From assembly GCA_903970285.1 (NCBI GenBank), contig CAJCHN010000022.1:1-39260 (forward strand): a stretch of 39,260 bases of DNA, written 5' to 3'. Under the pieces are notes generated by a model that was not told where the DNA came from, made no database searches, and saw only the letters and a program-made list of their open reading frames with translations. Shown here in pieces: positions 32,145-39,260 of the stretch. This DNA is from Rhodanobacteraceae bacterium (GTDB taxonomy: Bacteria; Acidobacteriota; Terriglobia; Terriglobales; Acidobacteriaceae). The position numbers and the translations under genes are program-made. Position 1 is the stretch's first letter; every line of letters starts with the position of its first letter.

Positions 32145-33389
32145 ATGCCCACCCGCCGCGACTTTCTCGCCTCCGCCGCCGCACTCTCTACCTTTCCGCT
32201 GCTCGCGCAGGGACCGGCGAAGCTTCCTCCCGCGATCGCGGCGCTGCCCAACCGCGCGCACGAAGCTGTCCCCATCACGCCGCGCGAACGCCAGGGCCGC
32301 GCCGACAAGGCCCGCGCCCTGATGGTGGAGCAGCGGCTGGCCGCCGTCGTCATCACCGGCGGCACCTCACTCGCTTACTTCACCGGCATCCGCGGCGGCC
32401 AGTCCGAGCGCCTGTTCGCCTGGATCCTGCCGGCGAACGCCCCACCCTACATCGTCTGCCCCAGCTTCGAAGAGTCGCGCATGACCGAGCAGCTTGCCTC
32501 CATCCCGGACGGCTCGCTCACCAGGATCTACACCTGGAACGAAGACGACGATCCTTACGACCTGCTCGTGAAACACCTGCCCTTCGGGACCATCGCCCTC
32601 GACGAGCGCGTCCAGTTCGTCTTCGCCAACCGCATCCAGCTGGCGGATCCCAATCGCAAGATCATCTCAGCCATTCCGGTCATCTCCGGCTGCCGCCAGA
32701 TCAAGTCGCCGGCCGAGCTCGCGCTGATGCAGCTCGCGAACGACATCACGCTCTCCGTCTACAAGGCCGCCTGGCAGTCCGCGCGTCCGGGCATGAGCAA
32801 CGAAGACTTCTCCAGCCTGTGCGCCCTTGGCTACAAACAGTCCGGCGTGCAGGGCGAGGCCTCCTGCCAGGTGGGCGAGTGGTCCGCGCTGCCCCACGGC
32901 AGCCCCCGCCCCCAGGTGATCCGGGAAGGGCAGGTGGTTCTGATCGATGACGGCTGCAGCGTACAGGGCTACCAGTCCGACATCTCCCGCTCCTTCGTGT
33001 ACGGCAAGCCGACCGACAAGCAGAAGCAGGTGTTCGACATTGTCCACCAGGCCCAGGCTGCGGCCCTGGCTGCCGCGGCATCCGGCGTTCGCTGCCATGC
33101 CATCGACGACGCCGCGCGCAAGGTAATCGCCGCCGCCGGCTTCGGCCCGGACTACAAAACCTTCACCCATCGTGTCGGCCACGGCATCGGCATGAACGGA
33201 CACGAGTGGCCGTACCTGGTCCGCGGCAACGATACCCCGCTCCAGATCGGCATGTGCTTCTCGGACGAGCCAGGCATCTATCTGCCGGGCGAATTCGGCA
33301 TCCGTTTGGAAGACGACTGGCACCTGACCGCGCAGGGTGGCGTGCTCTTCACTCCACAGAGCCCGTCGCTCGAACATCCCTTCGGCTGA
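32145..33389 (+). CDS. Tat-exported Xaa-Pro peptidase (M24 family), 414 aa
   Basis: Metallopeptidase of the creatinase/prolidase group that removes residues ahead of proline. The N-terminus TRRDFLASAAALSTFPLLA is a Tat signal with the twin arginines at 4-5, so it folds before export to the periplasm. The creatinase-like N-domain is followed by the pita-bread domain with the metal ligands in VVLIDDGCSVQGYQSDISRSF, THRVGHGIGMNGHEWP, SDEPGIYLPGEFGIRLEDDW. All five expected ligand positions (D, D, H, E, E) are present, so an active dinuclear centre is likely. Convergent with the GGDEF-EAL gene (31-base gap). Confidence 0.92.
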   Translation: MPTRRDFLASAAALSTFPLLAQGPAKLPPAIAALPNRAHEAVPITPRERQGRADKARALMVEQRLAAVVITGGTSLAYFTGIRGGQSERLFAWILPANAPPYIVCPSFEESRMTEQLASIPDGSLTRIYTWNEDDDPYDLLVKHLPFGTIALDERVQFVFANRIQLADPNRKIISAIPVISGCRQIKSPAELALMQLANDITLSVYKAAWQSARPGMSNEDFSSLCALGYKQSGVQGEASCQVGEWSALPHGSPRPQVIREGQVVLIDDGCSVQGYQSDISRSFVYGKPTDKQKQVFDIVHQAQAAALAAAASGVRCHAIDDAARKVIAAAGFGPDYKTFTHRVGHGIGMNGHEWPYLVRGNDTPLQIGMCFSDEPGIYLPGEFGIRLEDDWHLTAQGGVLFTPQSPSLEHPFG

Positions 33390-33420
33390 AGTCCTTCGCT
33401 GCTCTCGAAGCCGCAGGCAC

Positions 33421-35985
33421 TCAGGCCAGAGACTTCGCCAGCGGATCGAGATCGACGTCAGCATCGCGCCCGCGGCGGACCTGCCCGCCGTCCAGCGCGA
33501 GCAGGCTGCTCTTGCCCGCGGCCAGCAGCTTCTCCGCGCCGTGAGCGTCTACCGGCGGCGAAAACAGGAAGCCCTGCAGGACATCGCATCCATTCAGCCG
33601 CAGCAGACGCATCTGCTCGGTCGTCTCCACACCTTCCGCTACCACGTTCATCTGCATGCGATGCGCCATGACGATAATGCTCTCGACGATGGGCAACGTT
33701 CCCAGCGGATCGTGGAGCGCCTGGGTAAACGACCGGTCGATCTTGATGCGATCGATCGGCAGCCGGTGCAGCTGGTTCAGCGACGAGTAGCCGGTGCCGA
33801 AGTCGTCGAGTGCAATGCTGACACCGAGCCGCTTTAAACGCTCCAGCTGCCGGGTAGACTCTTCGAAGTCCTGGACCATCAGGCTTTCGGTCAGCTCCAG
33901 CTCCAGCAGCTCCGGCGCCAGGCCTGAATCGCGTAGCGCTTGGTCCACCTGCTCGGCGAAGTCGCGGCGCGCAAACTGCATGGCCGAGATGTTCACCGCC
34001 ACCGGAACCTCCGTGTATCCGGCGTCGCGCCAGCGGCGGCTCTGGCGGCAGGCCTCGCGCAGCACCCAACCGCCCAGTGCCACGATCATCTGGCTCTCTT
34101 CGGCGATCGGGATCAGACGCGCCGGAGGCACCATCCCCAGGCGTGGATGAGGTAACCGCAACAGCGCTTCGAAACCTGCAAGCCGTCCATACCGTTCATA
34201 CTGGGGCTGGTAGAAGAGACAGAACCCTCCGCCTTCTAACGCCTCCAGCATCGCCGTCTCCAGCTCCCGCCGCGCCGACAGCACGCTGTCCAGCGCAGGA
34301 GAAAACGTGCGCACGCCATGCTGCCCGAACTTCGCCTCGTACATCGCGAGGTCGGCATTGCGCTGCAACAGGTAGGCGGATTCGCCATCCTCGGGAAAGA
34401 GCGAAATTCCGATGCTGGCGCCGGTATGCAGGTTCAAACCCTGGAACGGGATCGGCAATGCCAAATCGCGGGTAAGCTGCTCCGCGATGCGCTCCACGTC
34501 GCTGCGGTCCTTGATTCCTTCGAGCACCGCCATGAACTCGTCGCCGCCCATCCGTGCAATGCAGTCGCTCTCGCGAAAGCGCTTTGCCAGCCGGGCAGCC
34601 ACCTCGCGCAACACAGCATCGCCTGCCAGGTGTCCATGCACGTCGTTGGTCTGTTTGAACTTGTCGAGATCGATCCAGAGGATCGCCACCGGCTGGTGAG
34701 TGCGGCGTCCGCGCAAGATCGCCCCTGAGAGCTGTTCTTCCCCAAGCAGCCGGTTCGGCAGGCCAGTCAGGCTGTCGTGATAGGCATGCCGCCGCAGTTC
34801 CTGCTGAAGGCGATACCGCTCCAGCACCATCGAGGCCATCTGCGCGTGCGACTCCAGCAGGTCGAGATCCGCCTCGGTGGGCCGGCAGCGCAGCAGCGAG
34901 TAGACCGTCAGCGTGCCCAGCGGGGTTCCGTCCGGAGCAAAGATCGGCGTCGTCCACAGCGACTGGATGCCGCTTGCGTGCAGCAGGTGCGGCCAGGGAC
35001 GGCGCTCCTGCGCCAGATCCTCCAGCGCCTGTGTCGTGCGCTCGCGCAAGGCCATCGCCTCGGGTGCGTCCGCCATGTCCGTGGCTAGCTGCTGCAGGTT
35101 GCGGAGCAGGCTCACCGGCAGCCCGCACGAAGCCTCCAGACGCAGATCGCCCGCCTCGACCAGGTGCAGCGCGCAGCACCAGCGTGTGCGATCCTTCGCC
35201 ACCACGTCCACCAGCGCGTCGAAGATATTCTTCGCCGGCTCTTCCCGCGCCAGCATCTCGAGCATCCGGTTTCGCCCGCGATGCAGCTGCTCGAAACGCA
35301 TTCGCACTGCGACCTCGGCCTGCAGTTCCGCCGTACGCGCCTCAATGTGCGTCTCCAGCAGGGCGCGTTCGCGGCGCAACTCCGCTTCCATCGCCTCCCG
35401 GCGGAGGGTCTGCCGGCGCGCATCGCGCTTCAAGATGTTCACGCACAAGACTGCTCCAAGCAGAAAGAGCGGTGTGGCGGCAAGATCGGCCTCCAGCCAC
35501 TCATAAGCACGCCGGCTCGCGGCCATCCACTGGTGATAGGCCGCGTCCACCGGGTTGGCGGCGGCACGCCACTGCTCCAATCGCTCGGACGTCTCATGCA
35601 GCGTTCTCTCAAAGGAGGGAGCATCCGCCGCCCCGCTGGCGATGCGCGCGAAGCTGTCCGACAACGCCCGCGCGGACGCCAGTTGCTCCCGCGGCACCGC
35701 CGGATTGTCCTGCGCCAGGCGCTTCAGCGTCTCGCTCAGGCGCTCCGCCCGCACCCGCTGCGCGCTATCGGTCGACGCGCCGGGCTCGGACCGGCCGCCG
35801 ATCGCACTCAGTTCATCAGCCAGCACTTGCTGCCGCTCATGGTAGTGGATCAAAGCCGCATGCTGATCCAGCAGCCGGGAATCCAGCCCCTGCAGCGATC
35901 GCGACTCCAGCCATGCGACCGAGCCCACCGCAAACTGTAGCAATATCAGCAGGCTCAGAACTCGGCTAGACAGCCGTGAGTGCAT
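33421..35985 (-). CDS. Membrane GAF-GGDEF-EAL cyclic-di-GMP enzyme, 854 aa
   Basis: Both halves of c-di-GMP turnover in one protein. An N-terminal membrane helix (VLSLLILLQFAVGSVAWL), a periplasmic helical sensor region and a second membrane segment near 170 (PLFLLGAVLCVNIL) are followed by a GAF domain (about 240-405). The GGDEF motif is intact at 480-484 and an RESD inhibitory I-site lies five residues ahead, indicating product inhibition. The EAL domain has EALLR at 606, the Asp pair in LDDFGTGYSSL, KIDRSF and EGVETTEQ, so phosphodiesterase activity is also plausible. TTG 36012 is in frame but ATG 35985 gives the better start. No adjacent partner gene. Confidence 0.94.
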   Translation of the reverse strand: MHSRLSSRVLSLLILLQFAVGSVAWLESRSLQGLDSRLLDQHAALIHYHERQQVLADELSAIGGRSEPGASTDSAQRVRAERLSETLKRLAQDNPAVPREQLASARALSDSFARIASGAADAPSFERTLHETSERLEQWRAAANPVDAAYHQWMAASRRAYEWLEADLAATPLFLLGAVLCVNILKRDARRQTLRREAMEAELRRERALLETHIEARTAELQAEVAVRMRFEQLHRGRNRMLEMLAREEPAKNIFDALVDVVAKDRTRWCCALHLVEAGDLRLEASCGLPVSLLRNLQQLATDMADAPEAMALRERTTQALEDLAQERRPWPHLLHASGIQSLWTTPIFAPDGTPLGTLTVYSLLRCRPTEADLDLLESHAQMASMVLERYRLQQELRRHAYHDSLTGLPNRLLGEEQLSGAILRGRRTHQPVAILWIDLDKFKQTNDVHGHLAGDAVLREVAARLAKRFRESDCIARMGGDEFMAVLEGIKDRSDVERIAEQLTRDLALPIPFQGLNLHTGASIGISLFPEDGESAYLLQRNADLAMYEAKFGQHGVRTFSPALDSVLSARRELETAMLEALEGGGFCLFYQPQYERYGRLAGFEALLRLPHPRLGMVPPARLIPIAEESQMIVALGGWVLREACRQSRRWRDAGYTEVPVAVNISAMQFARRDFAEQVDQALRDSGLAPELLELELTESLMVQDFEESTRQLERLKRLGVSIALDDFGTGYSSLNQLHRLPIDRIKIDRSFTQALHDPLGTLPIVESIIVMAHRMQMNVVAEGVETTEQMRLLRLNGCDVLQGFLFSPPVDAHGAEKLLAAGKSSLLALDGGQVRRGRDADVDLDPLAKSLA

Positions 35986-36113
35986 CTCTGTTTCGCATTT
36001 TGGGGAGGACAAGCAACGCTCCGATTGATCCGCAAAGGGCTTCCAGCGTTATTCGTTCAAATGCTCAACGTCAGACGGAGACACCATGTGCGGCTTGAGC
36101 CCTTAGAAGGTTT

Positions 36114-36138
36114 GGAGGGCTTCCCATTGCCGCCCTCC
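36114..36138. terminator. Hairpin downstream of the TadG-like gene
   Basis: Stem GGAGGGC / GCCCTCC (7 bp) with an 11-base loop, 88 bases beyond the stop of the minus-strand TadG-like gene and about 130 bases upstream of the GGDEF-EAL start. Terminator-like but without T-run. Confidence 0.35.
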
Positions 36139-36225
36139 CAGCATCCACCAGAAGCCCGCCCGGCGTAAACCAAGAAAGGTAGGATGGAACCACCTCGCCA
36201 ACACCGCGTTCAGCCAGGCGCCATG

Positions 36226-37425
36226 TTATTGGATGAGCGCGCCTTGTTTGCGGAAGGGATTGCCGGTCGACACATAGGAATAGTCGTTGGTCGGAAGGAA
36301 GATGGTTCCCGCACTGAAGATGTTATCCGCCACGATGCCCAGGTAATGGGTTCCCTGGACGGTGCCGCAACTCCATAACTCGAGTCCGGCCTTCTTGATG
36401 TACCAGATGCCGTCCACCTGGACCGTGGCGGTGTTGAGCTGGAAGTCCTGCGCTCCCGTGGTCACCCAGTTATTAGGATCGGCGAAGACGACGATGGCAG
36501 GAATGCCTCCAGCCGAATTGTCATTCGGCGCCGATAGCGTCACGTTGGAATTATTCACGATTTTGAATTGCCCCGAACTGGCGCCGCCGCCTTCCGTGAA
36601 GTAGAGGGTGACTCCGTTCCCGGTCACGGTCGAGTTGGACCAGGTGCCGCCGCCGGTGATGACATAAAGCCCCGGGTTCAGGGTGACAGTGCTGTTGGTG
36701 AACGACATCCCCTTGCAAAATGTGCCCGGATTCAGCGTGGCGGTGCCGCCGGAGAGGCTGTAACCCGTGTGATTACATGTGCCGCTGAACGAAGGCGGCG
36801 TGATCCACGCCAGAGGATCGCTCATGGAATTGACGTTGAACTGCGGCGTGGGATACACAAACCCCGCCTGATTCGACGAGGCCGCCGAGCCCGCCACATT
36901 GATGGCTTCGACCGCGATGTGCCCGTTCGCTTCGATGTCCATCCCGCCGTTCACATACACCGGGCAGGAGTTGCCGAGGAACGATCCGGTGTAAACGATC
37001 AGCGCTTGGTTCTGCAGGGTTCCGGTTCCAAACAGGTAGGTGCAAGGCGTGATCAGTGCCACGCCGGTCGCTCTTGCCGTCACCAGGCCGCCGTTCAGCG
37101 CGCCCATGAAGATGGTCTTCATCGGCTGCGTGATCGAAACCTGCAGGGCGTCGTAGCGGCCGTTATAAGCACCGAACGTTGCTCCTTCGACCGCGGTGAC
37201 GGTCACCCCGTTCACGCCATTGGTAAACCCGTTGATGCCGGCATCGAGCGCTGCCTGGTTGTGCCAGTTGTTGGTGCCCCGCTCCGCCTCCAGCTCCGCG
37301 CCCAGGGCCGCGGCATCCGCGGCGGTTTGCATCTGCTGTTCCACCAGCTCCAGCCGCGCCAGGTCGATCGAGAGACCGCAGAACAAAATAATGATCGGCA
37401 ATACGACAGCTAGAAACGGCATCAT
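36226..37425 (-). CDS. TadG-like pilus-associated protein with beta-rich C-terminus, 399-417 aa
   Basis: The N-terminus matches the Flp-pilus TadE/TadG-like module: one hydrophobic helix MMPFLAVVLPIIILFCGLSIDLARL, then EQQMQTAADAAALGAELEAERG. TadG proteins are minor, membrane-anchored components of tight-adherence pili. The rest is unlike classic TadG: from about residue 180 it is Asn/Ser/Thr/Gly-rich with repeated short strands (GTCNHTGYSLSGGTATLNPGTFC, MSFTNSTVTLNPGLYVITGGGTWSNSTVTGNGVTLYFTEGG), suggesting a beta-helix adhesin-like domain outside the membrane. ATG 37425 has AGGAG 11 bases upstream; TTG 37479 would add 18 residues including a Gly-x-x-Glu prepilin-like stretch. Divergent from two TadE-like genes; no secretion ATPase in the window. 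Confidence 0.8.
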   Translation of the reverse strand: MMPFLAVVLPIIILFCGLSIDLARLELVEQQMQTAADAAALGAELEAERGTNNWHNQAALDAGINGFTNGVNGVTVTAVEGATFGAYNGRYDALQVSITQPMKTIFMGALNGGLVTARATGVALITPCTYLFGTGTLQNQALIVYTGSFLGNSCPVYVNGGMDIEANGHIAVEAINVAGSAASSNQAGFVYPTPQFNVNSMSDPLAWITPPSFSGTCNHTGYSLSGGTATLNPGTFCKGMSFTNSTVTLNPGLYVITGGGTWSNSTVTGNGVTLYFTEGGGASSGQFKIVNNSNVTLSAPNDNSAGGIPAIVVFADPNNWVTTGAQDFQLNTATVQVDGIWYIKKAGLELWSCGTVQGTHYLGIVADNIFSAGTIFLPTNDYSYVSTGNPFRKQGALIQ

Positions 37426-37527
37426 GGCTTCAGCTACTCCTATCGCGATCGGTTCCCGTCGGCCGAAGACACAGACCAAGGGGGGCGGCCCGCAGATCTG
37501 GTCCCGGCCTGCAGCATGGGTCTAGTC

Positions 37528-37600
37528 CCGGAGCCACAATCACCGGAGCTACAATCACCCGGGACTGCAATCACCGGAGCTGCAATCGCCGGGACTGCGC
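37528..37600. repeat. Tandem repeat, 15-16 bases, about five units
   Basis: CCGGAGCCACAATCA, CCGGAGCTACAATCA, CCCGGGACTGCAATCA, CCGGAGCTGCAATCG and CCGGGACTGCGCC follow one another. Units alternate between a GGAGCTG-type and a GGGACTG-type core. They lie between the divergent TadG-like and TadE-like genes, where both promoters should be. Confidence 0.85.
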
Positions 37601-37711
37601 CATGATCCCTTTATCGTCCAACCTTGGTAACGCGACAATCCCCCGATATAGGGAGCGCACATTCTCATCCTCCGTCGTATCGTGCCGATAGGCAGACAAG
37701 ACCGTTTAGGC

Positions 37712-38167
37712 ATGATGAAACTGCGGAGATCGGACGAGGGATCGGTTCTTATCGAGATGGCGGTCATGCTGCCGCTGATGCTCCTGATCGTCACCTATAT
37801 GGTCGATTGCGCGCTCTGGATCCAGAAAGCCATTCAGCTTGAGGACGCCGCCGCCTCCGCGGCCGCCTATGGAGCCATTCCCGGCAACGCCACCGATTCC
37901 ACCACCATGCAGCAGCTCGCCACCTTCGACGCCACCGGTTCGATCAGCGGAGTCTCCGGATTCAGCGCGACCGCCACCAACTTCTACACTTGCTCTCCGG
38001 GTGGAGCGCAGGTCACCGCTACCACGTCCTGCCCCACCGGCGCACCCTTCCACTATGTCAAGGTTGTGACCAGCCTCGCCACCAACCGCCTGCTTGCCTT
38101 CCCCGGAGTTCCCAACAGCCTGACCCTTCCCGGGAGTGCCATCTACCCGGTCGAGGTGACGCCATGA
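37712..38167 (+). CDS. TadE-like pilus protein, 151 aa
   Basis: The prepilin-like N-terminus RRSDEGSVLIEMAVMLPLMLLIVTYMVDCALW has the Gly before the hydrophobic helix and the Glu at +5 typical of pseudopilins of the Flp/Tad system. The rest is a small Ser/Thr/Ala-rich extracytoplasmic domain with a cysteine pair (FYTCSPGG, TTSCPTG) that could form a disulfide. Start at ATG 37712 or 37715. Its stop overlaps the next TadE gene (ATGA at 38164-38167), so both are translated together. Tad genes for prepilin peptidase, ATPase and secretin are not in the window. Confidence 0.85.
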   Translation: MMKLRRSDEGSVLIEMAVMLPLMLLIVTYMVDCALWIQKAIQLEDAAASAAAYGAIPGNATDSTTMQQLATFDATGSISGVSGFSATATNFYTCSPGGAQVTATTSCPTGAPFHYVKVVTSLATNRLLAFPGVPNSLTLPGSAIYPVEVTP

Positions 38168-38616
38168 TGGACCTTCAAAGGCTGCGCCGTACCCTTGGCC
38201 TGGCCGCCAAAGAGCGGTCCGGGCAATCGCTGATCGAGTTCGCACTCGTCGCGCCCCTTTTTCTCCTCATCAGCTTCGGCATCTTCGAGTATGCGATCGT
38301 CCTGCTCACCTATTGCAACGCGACCTACGCCTGCCGCAAAGCCGCCCGCTACGGCAGCATGCACAGCAGCTCCAGCCTGTCGCCGGTCACCATCCCGCAG
38401 CTTCAGGCCATGGTCAAGTCGCAGCTCTTCCTCAACTCCGCCATTACCCCGGTGGTGAACGTCTCCTATGTCACGCCGACCTTCGGAGCCGGAAGCAACA
38501 CCGTCGGCGACCTGGTAGGAGTAAGCGTCAACTGGAACCAGAGCCTGCAACTTCCTTTCATGTCCTCCTCCAGCTTCTCCATCCAGTCGCAGGACTACAA
38601 AATGATCAATCGCTGA
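38164..38616 (+). CDS. TadE-like pilus protein, 150 aa
   Basis: Second TadE-type pseudopilin: KERSGQSLIEFALVAPLFLLISFGIFEYAIVLLTYC shows the processing Gly, the Glu five residues later and one membrane helix. YACRKAARYGSMHSSSSLSPVTIPQLQAMVKSQLFL and a beta-rich C-terminal part (VGDLVGVSVNWNQSLQLPF) follow, as in the TadE domain. It begins within the stop codon of the preceding TadE gene, forming a coupled pair. It ends 20 bases before the convergent ispF gene with no clear terminator in between. Confidence 0.88.
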   Translation: MMDLQRLRRTLGLAAKERSGQSLIEFALVAPLFLLISFGIFEYAIVLLTYCNATYACRKAARYGSMHSSSSLSPVTIPQLQAMVKSQLFLNSAITPVVNVSYVTPTFGAGSNTVGDLVGVSVNWNQSLQLPFMSSSSFSIQSQDYKMINR

Positions 38617-38636
38617 TCCGCACAGACGGCAAACGG

Positions 38637-39248
38637 CTACGTCACATCGTCCACGTCAAAGACCGGTTTCCGTCCGAGCGCCGATGTATCCCGAAACCCG
38701 GTGACCAGGCTCTCCACCACCTCGTTCACCTCGTCGACATCCGCCGTCGCCGCCATGGCCTTCACACCGGTATCGGGAGTTAGGCTCTCCAGCAGCACGG
38801 TCGCGTACGCCACCGCGACGCCATTCTGATTCAGTCCTTCGGGCGTCTTCGCCTTGATTCCCACTTCGCCCGGTTTAACCCCCAGCAGCTCCGCCACCCG
38901 CTCCCGCAGCTCGCCGGCGATCGGCACAATCTTCGGCCGCATCATGACCAGGCAGGTGTCCACGTTCACGATCCTGTAGCCGGCCGTCTCCACCTCGTGC
39001 AGCGCCGTCTTCAGAAACAGGCTGGAAGCCGCACCCTTCCAGCGCTCATCGCTGGGCGGAAAGAACGTGCCGATATCGCCCGCCGAAACTGCACCCAACA
39101 GGGCATCCGTAATCGCGTGCAGCAGCACGTCGCCGTCCGAGTGCCCTGCCAGCCCTTCGCTATGCTCGATCGCGAGGCCGCCAATGACCAGCGGCACGCC
39201 GGGTTTGAAGGCGTGCGAGTCGAAGCCGAAACCAATCCTCATGCTCAT
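38637..39248 (-). CDS. ispF: 2-C-methyl-D-erythritol 2,4-cyclodiphosphate synthase (IspF), 203 aa
   Basis: Fifth step of the MEP isoprenoid pathway, forming the cyclic diphosphate with release of CMP. The N-terminus RIGFGFDSHAF carries the zinc ligands Asp10 and His12 with a third in DVLLHAITDALLGA; AGDIGTFFPPSD and IKAKTPEGLNQNGVAVAYATVLLE are further family motifs. The core ends near residue 160, the length of E. coli IspF; about 40 more residues follow (TPDTGVKAMAATADVDEVNEVVESLVTGF...VFDVDDVT), an unusual tail. Start at ATG 39248 or 39242. An ATGA at 39245-39248 suggests that an upstream gene, cut by the window edge, ends inside this start; ispD would be usual there but cannot be confirmed. 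Confidence 0.95.
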   Translation of the reverse strand: MSMRIGFGFDSHAFKPGVPLVIGGLAIEHSEGLAGHSDGDVLLHAITDALLGAVSAGDIGTFFPPSDERWKGAASSLFLKTALHEVETAGYRIVNVDTCLVMMRPKIVPIAGELRERVAELLGVKPGEVGIKAKTPEGLNQNGVAVAYATVLLESLTPDTGVKAMAATADVDEVNEVVESLVTGFRDTSALGRKPVFDVDDVT

Positions 39249-39260
39249 GTGGTCGCCCCG

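Noticed and set aside
37528..37600. CRISPR array
   Set aside because: Repeat units follow each other directly without spacers, units are only 15-16 bases and variable, and no cas gene is present. The same applies to 10591-10675.

Overview
The window is 39.3 kb of a high-GC Gram-negative chromosome. The gene families and sequence styles fit Acidobacteriota, probably the Terriglobales/Acidobacteriaceae: a short flagellin of the type these bacteria carry, a Ku/LigD end-joining locus, PDZ-type sensor kinases, DUF4254, orphan TadE/TadG-like proteins and many GTG/TTG starts. This assignment rests on family resemblance only and was not tested by any search. I see no insertion sequence, integrase, CRISPR array or rRNA. 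Apart from one tRNA-Ala the content is protein coding.

Layout. 1-3.4 kb: 3' part of lnt, an 86-residue AT-hook-like basic protein, then a bactofilin and methyltransferase-like pair. 3.6-7.8 kb: a secreted protein of unknown role, motA-motB, a divergent flagellin gene, and an unlisted 50-codon membrane ORF that reuses the flagellin ribosome-binding site. 7.9-13.6 kb: a stand-alone CysJ-like flavoprotein reductase, an APC permease and a large secreted PIG-L/LmbE deacetylase. 13.7-18.8 kb: an FAA-hydrolase/MhpD-like protein, then ku, a lipoprotein gene and ligD in one promoter-led operon. 18.8-23.4 kb: an arginine deiminase/dihydrolase-family enzyme, a DUF4254 protein, a TPR protein, YvcK and an alpha/beta hydrolase. 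23.6-29.9 kb: an ArgD-like aminotransferase divergent from a two-component locus, made of a PDZ-membrane-GAF-PAS histidine kinase, a frameshifted small membrane protein and an NtrC-type regulator, ended by a strong terminator. 29.9-39.3 kb: a zinc-ribbon protein, tRNA-Ala(CGC), fbp with a small overlapping gene, a Tat-exported M24 peptidase, a GAF-GGDEF-EAL protein, TadG/TadE-like proteins and ispF.

Functional themes. Motility and surface (motAB, flagellin, bactofilin, TadE/G, GGDEF-EAL). Double-strand-break repair (ku, ligD). Envelope (lnt, secreted deacetylase). Arginine/nitrogen (ADI-family enzyme, ArgD). Central carbon (YvcK, fbp). Sigma54-dependent signalling (kinase/NtrC pair).

The observations I rate highest are: a lipoprotein gene translationally coupled to ligD inside the NHEJ operon; a 13-bp perfect inverted repeat placing the start codon of the ADI-family gene inside a hairpin; a small membrane protein between kinase and regulator broken by what looks like loss of one TG unit; the 50-codon gene after flagellin; and a gene-strand-independent change in G/C strand bias between about 6 and 10.7 kb, as expected near a replication terminus or an inversion boundary.
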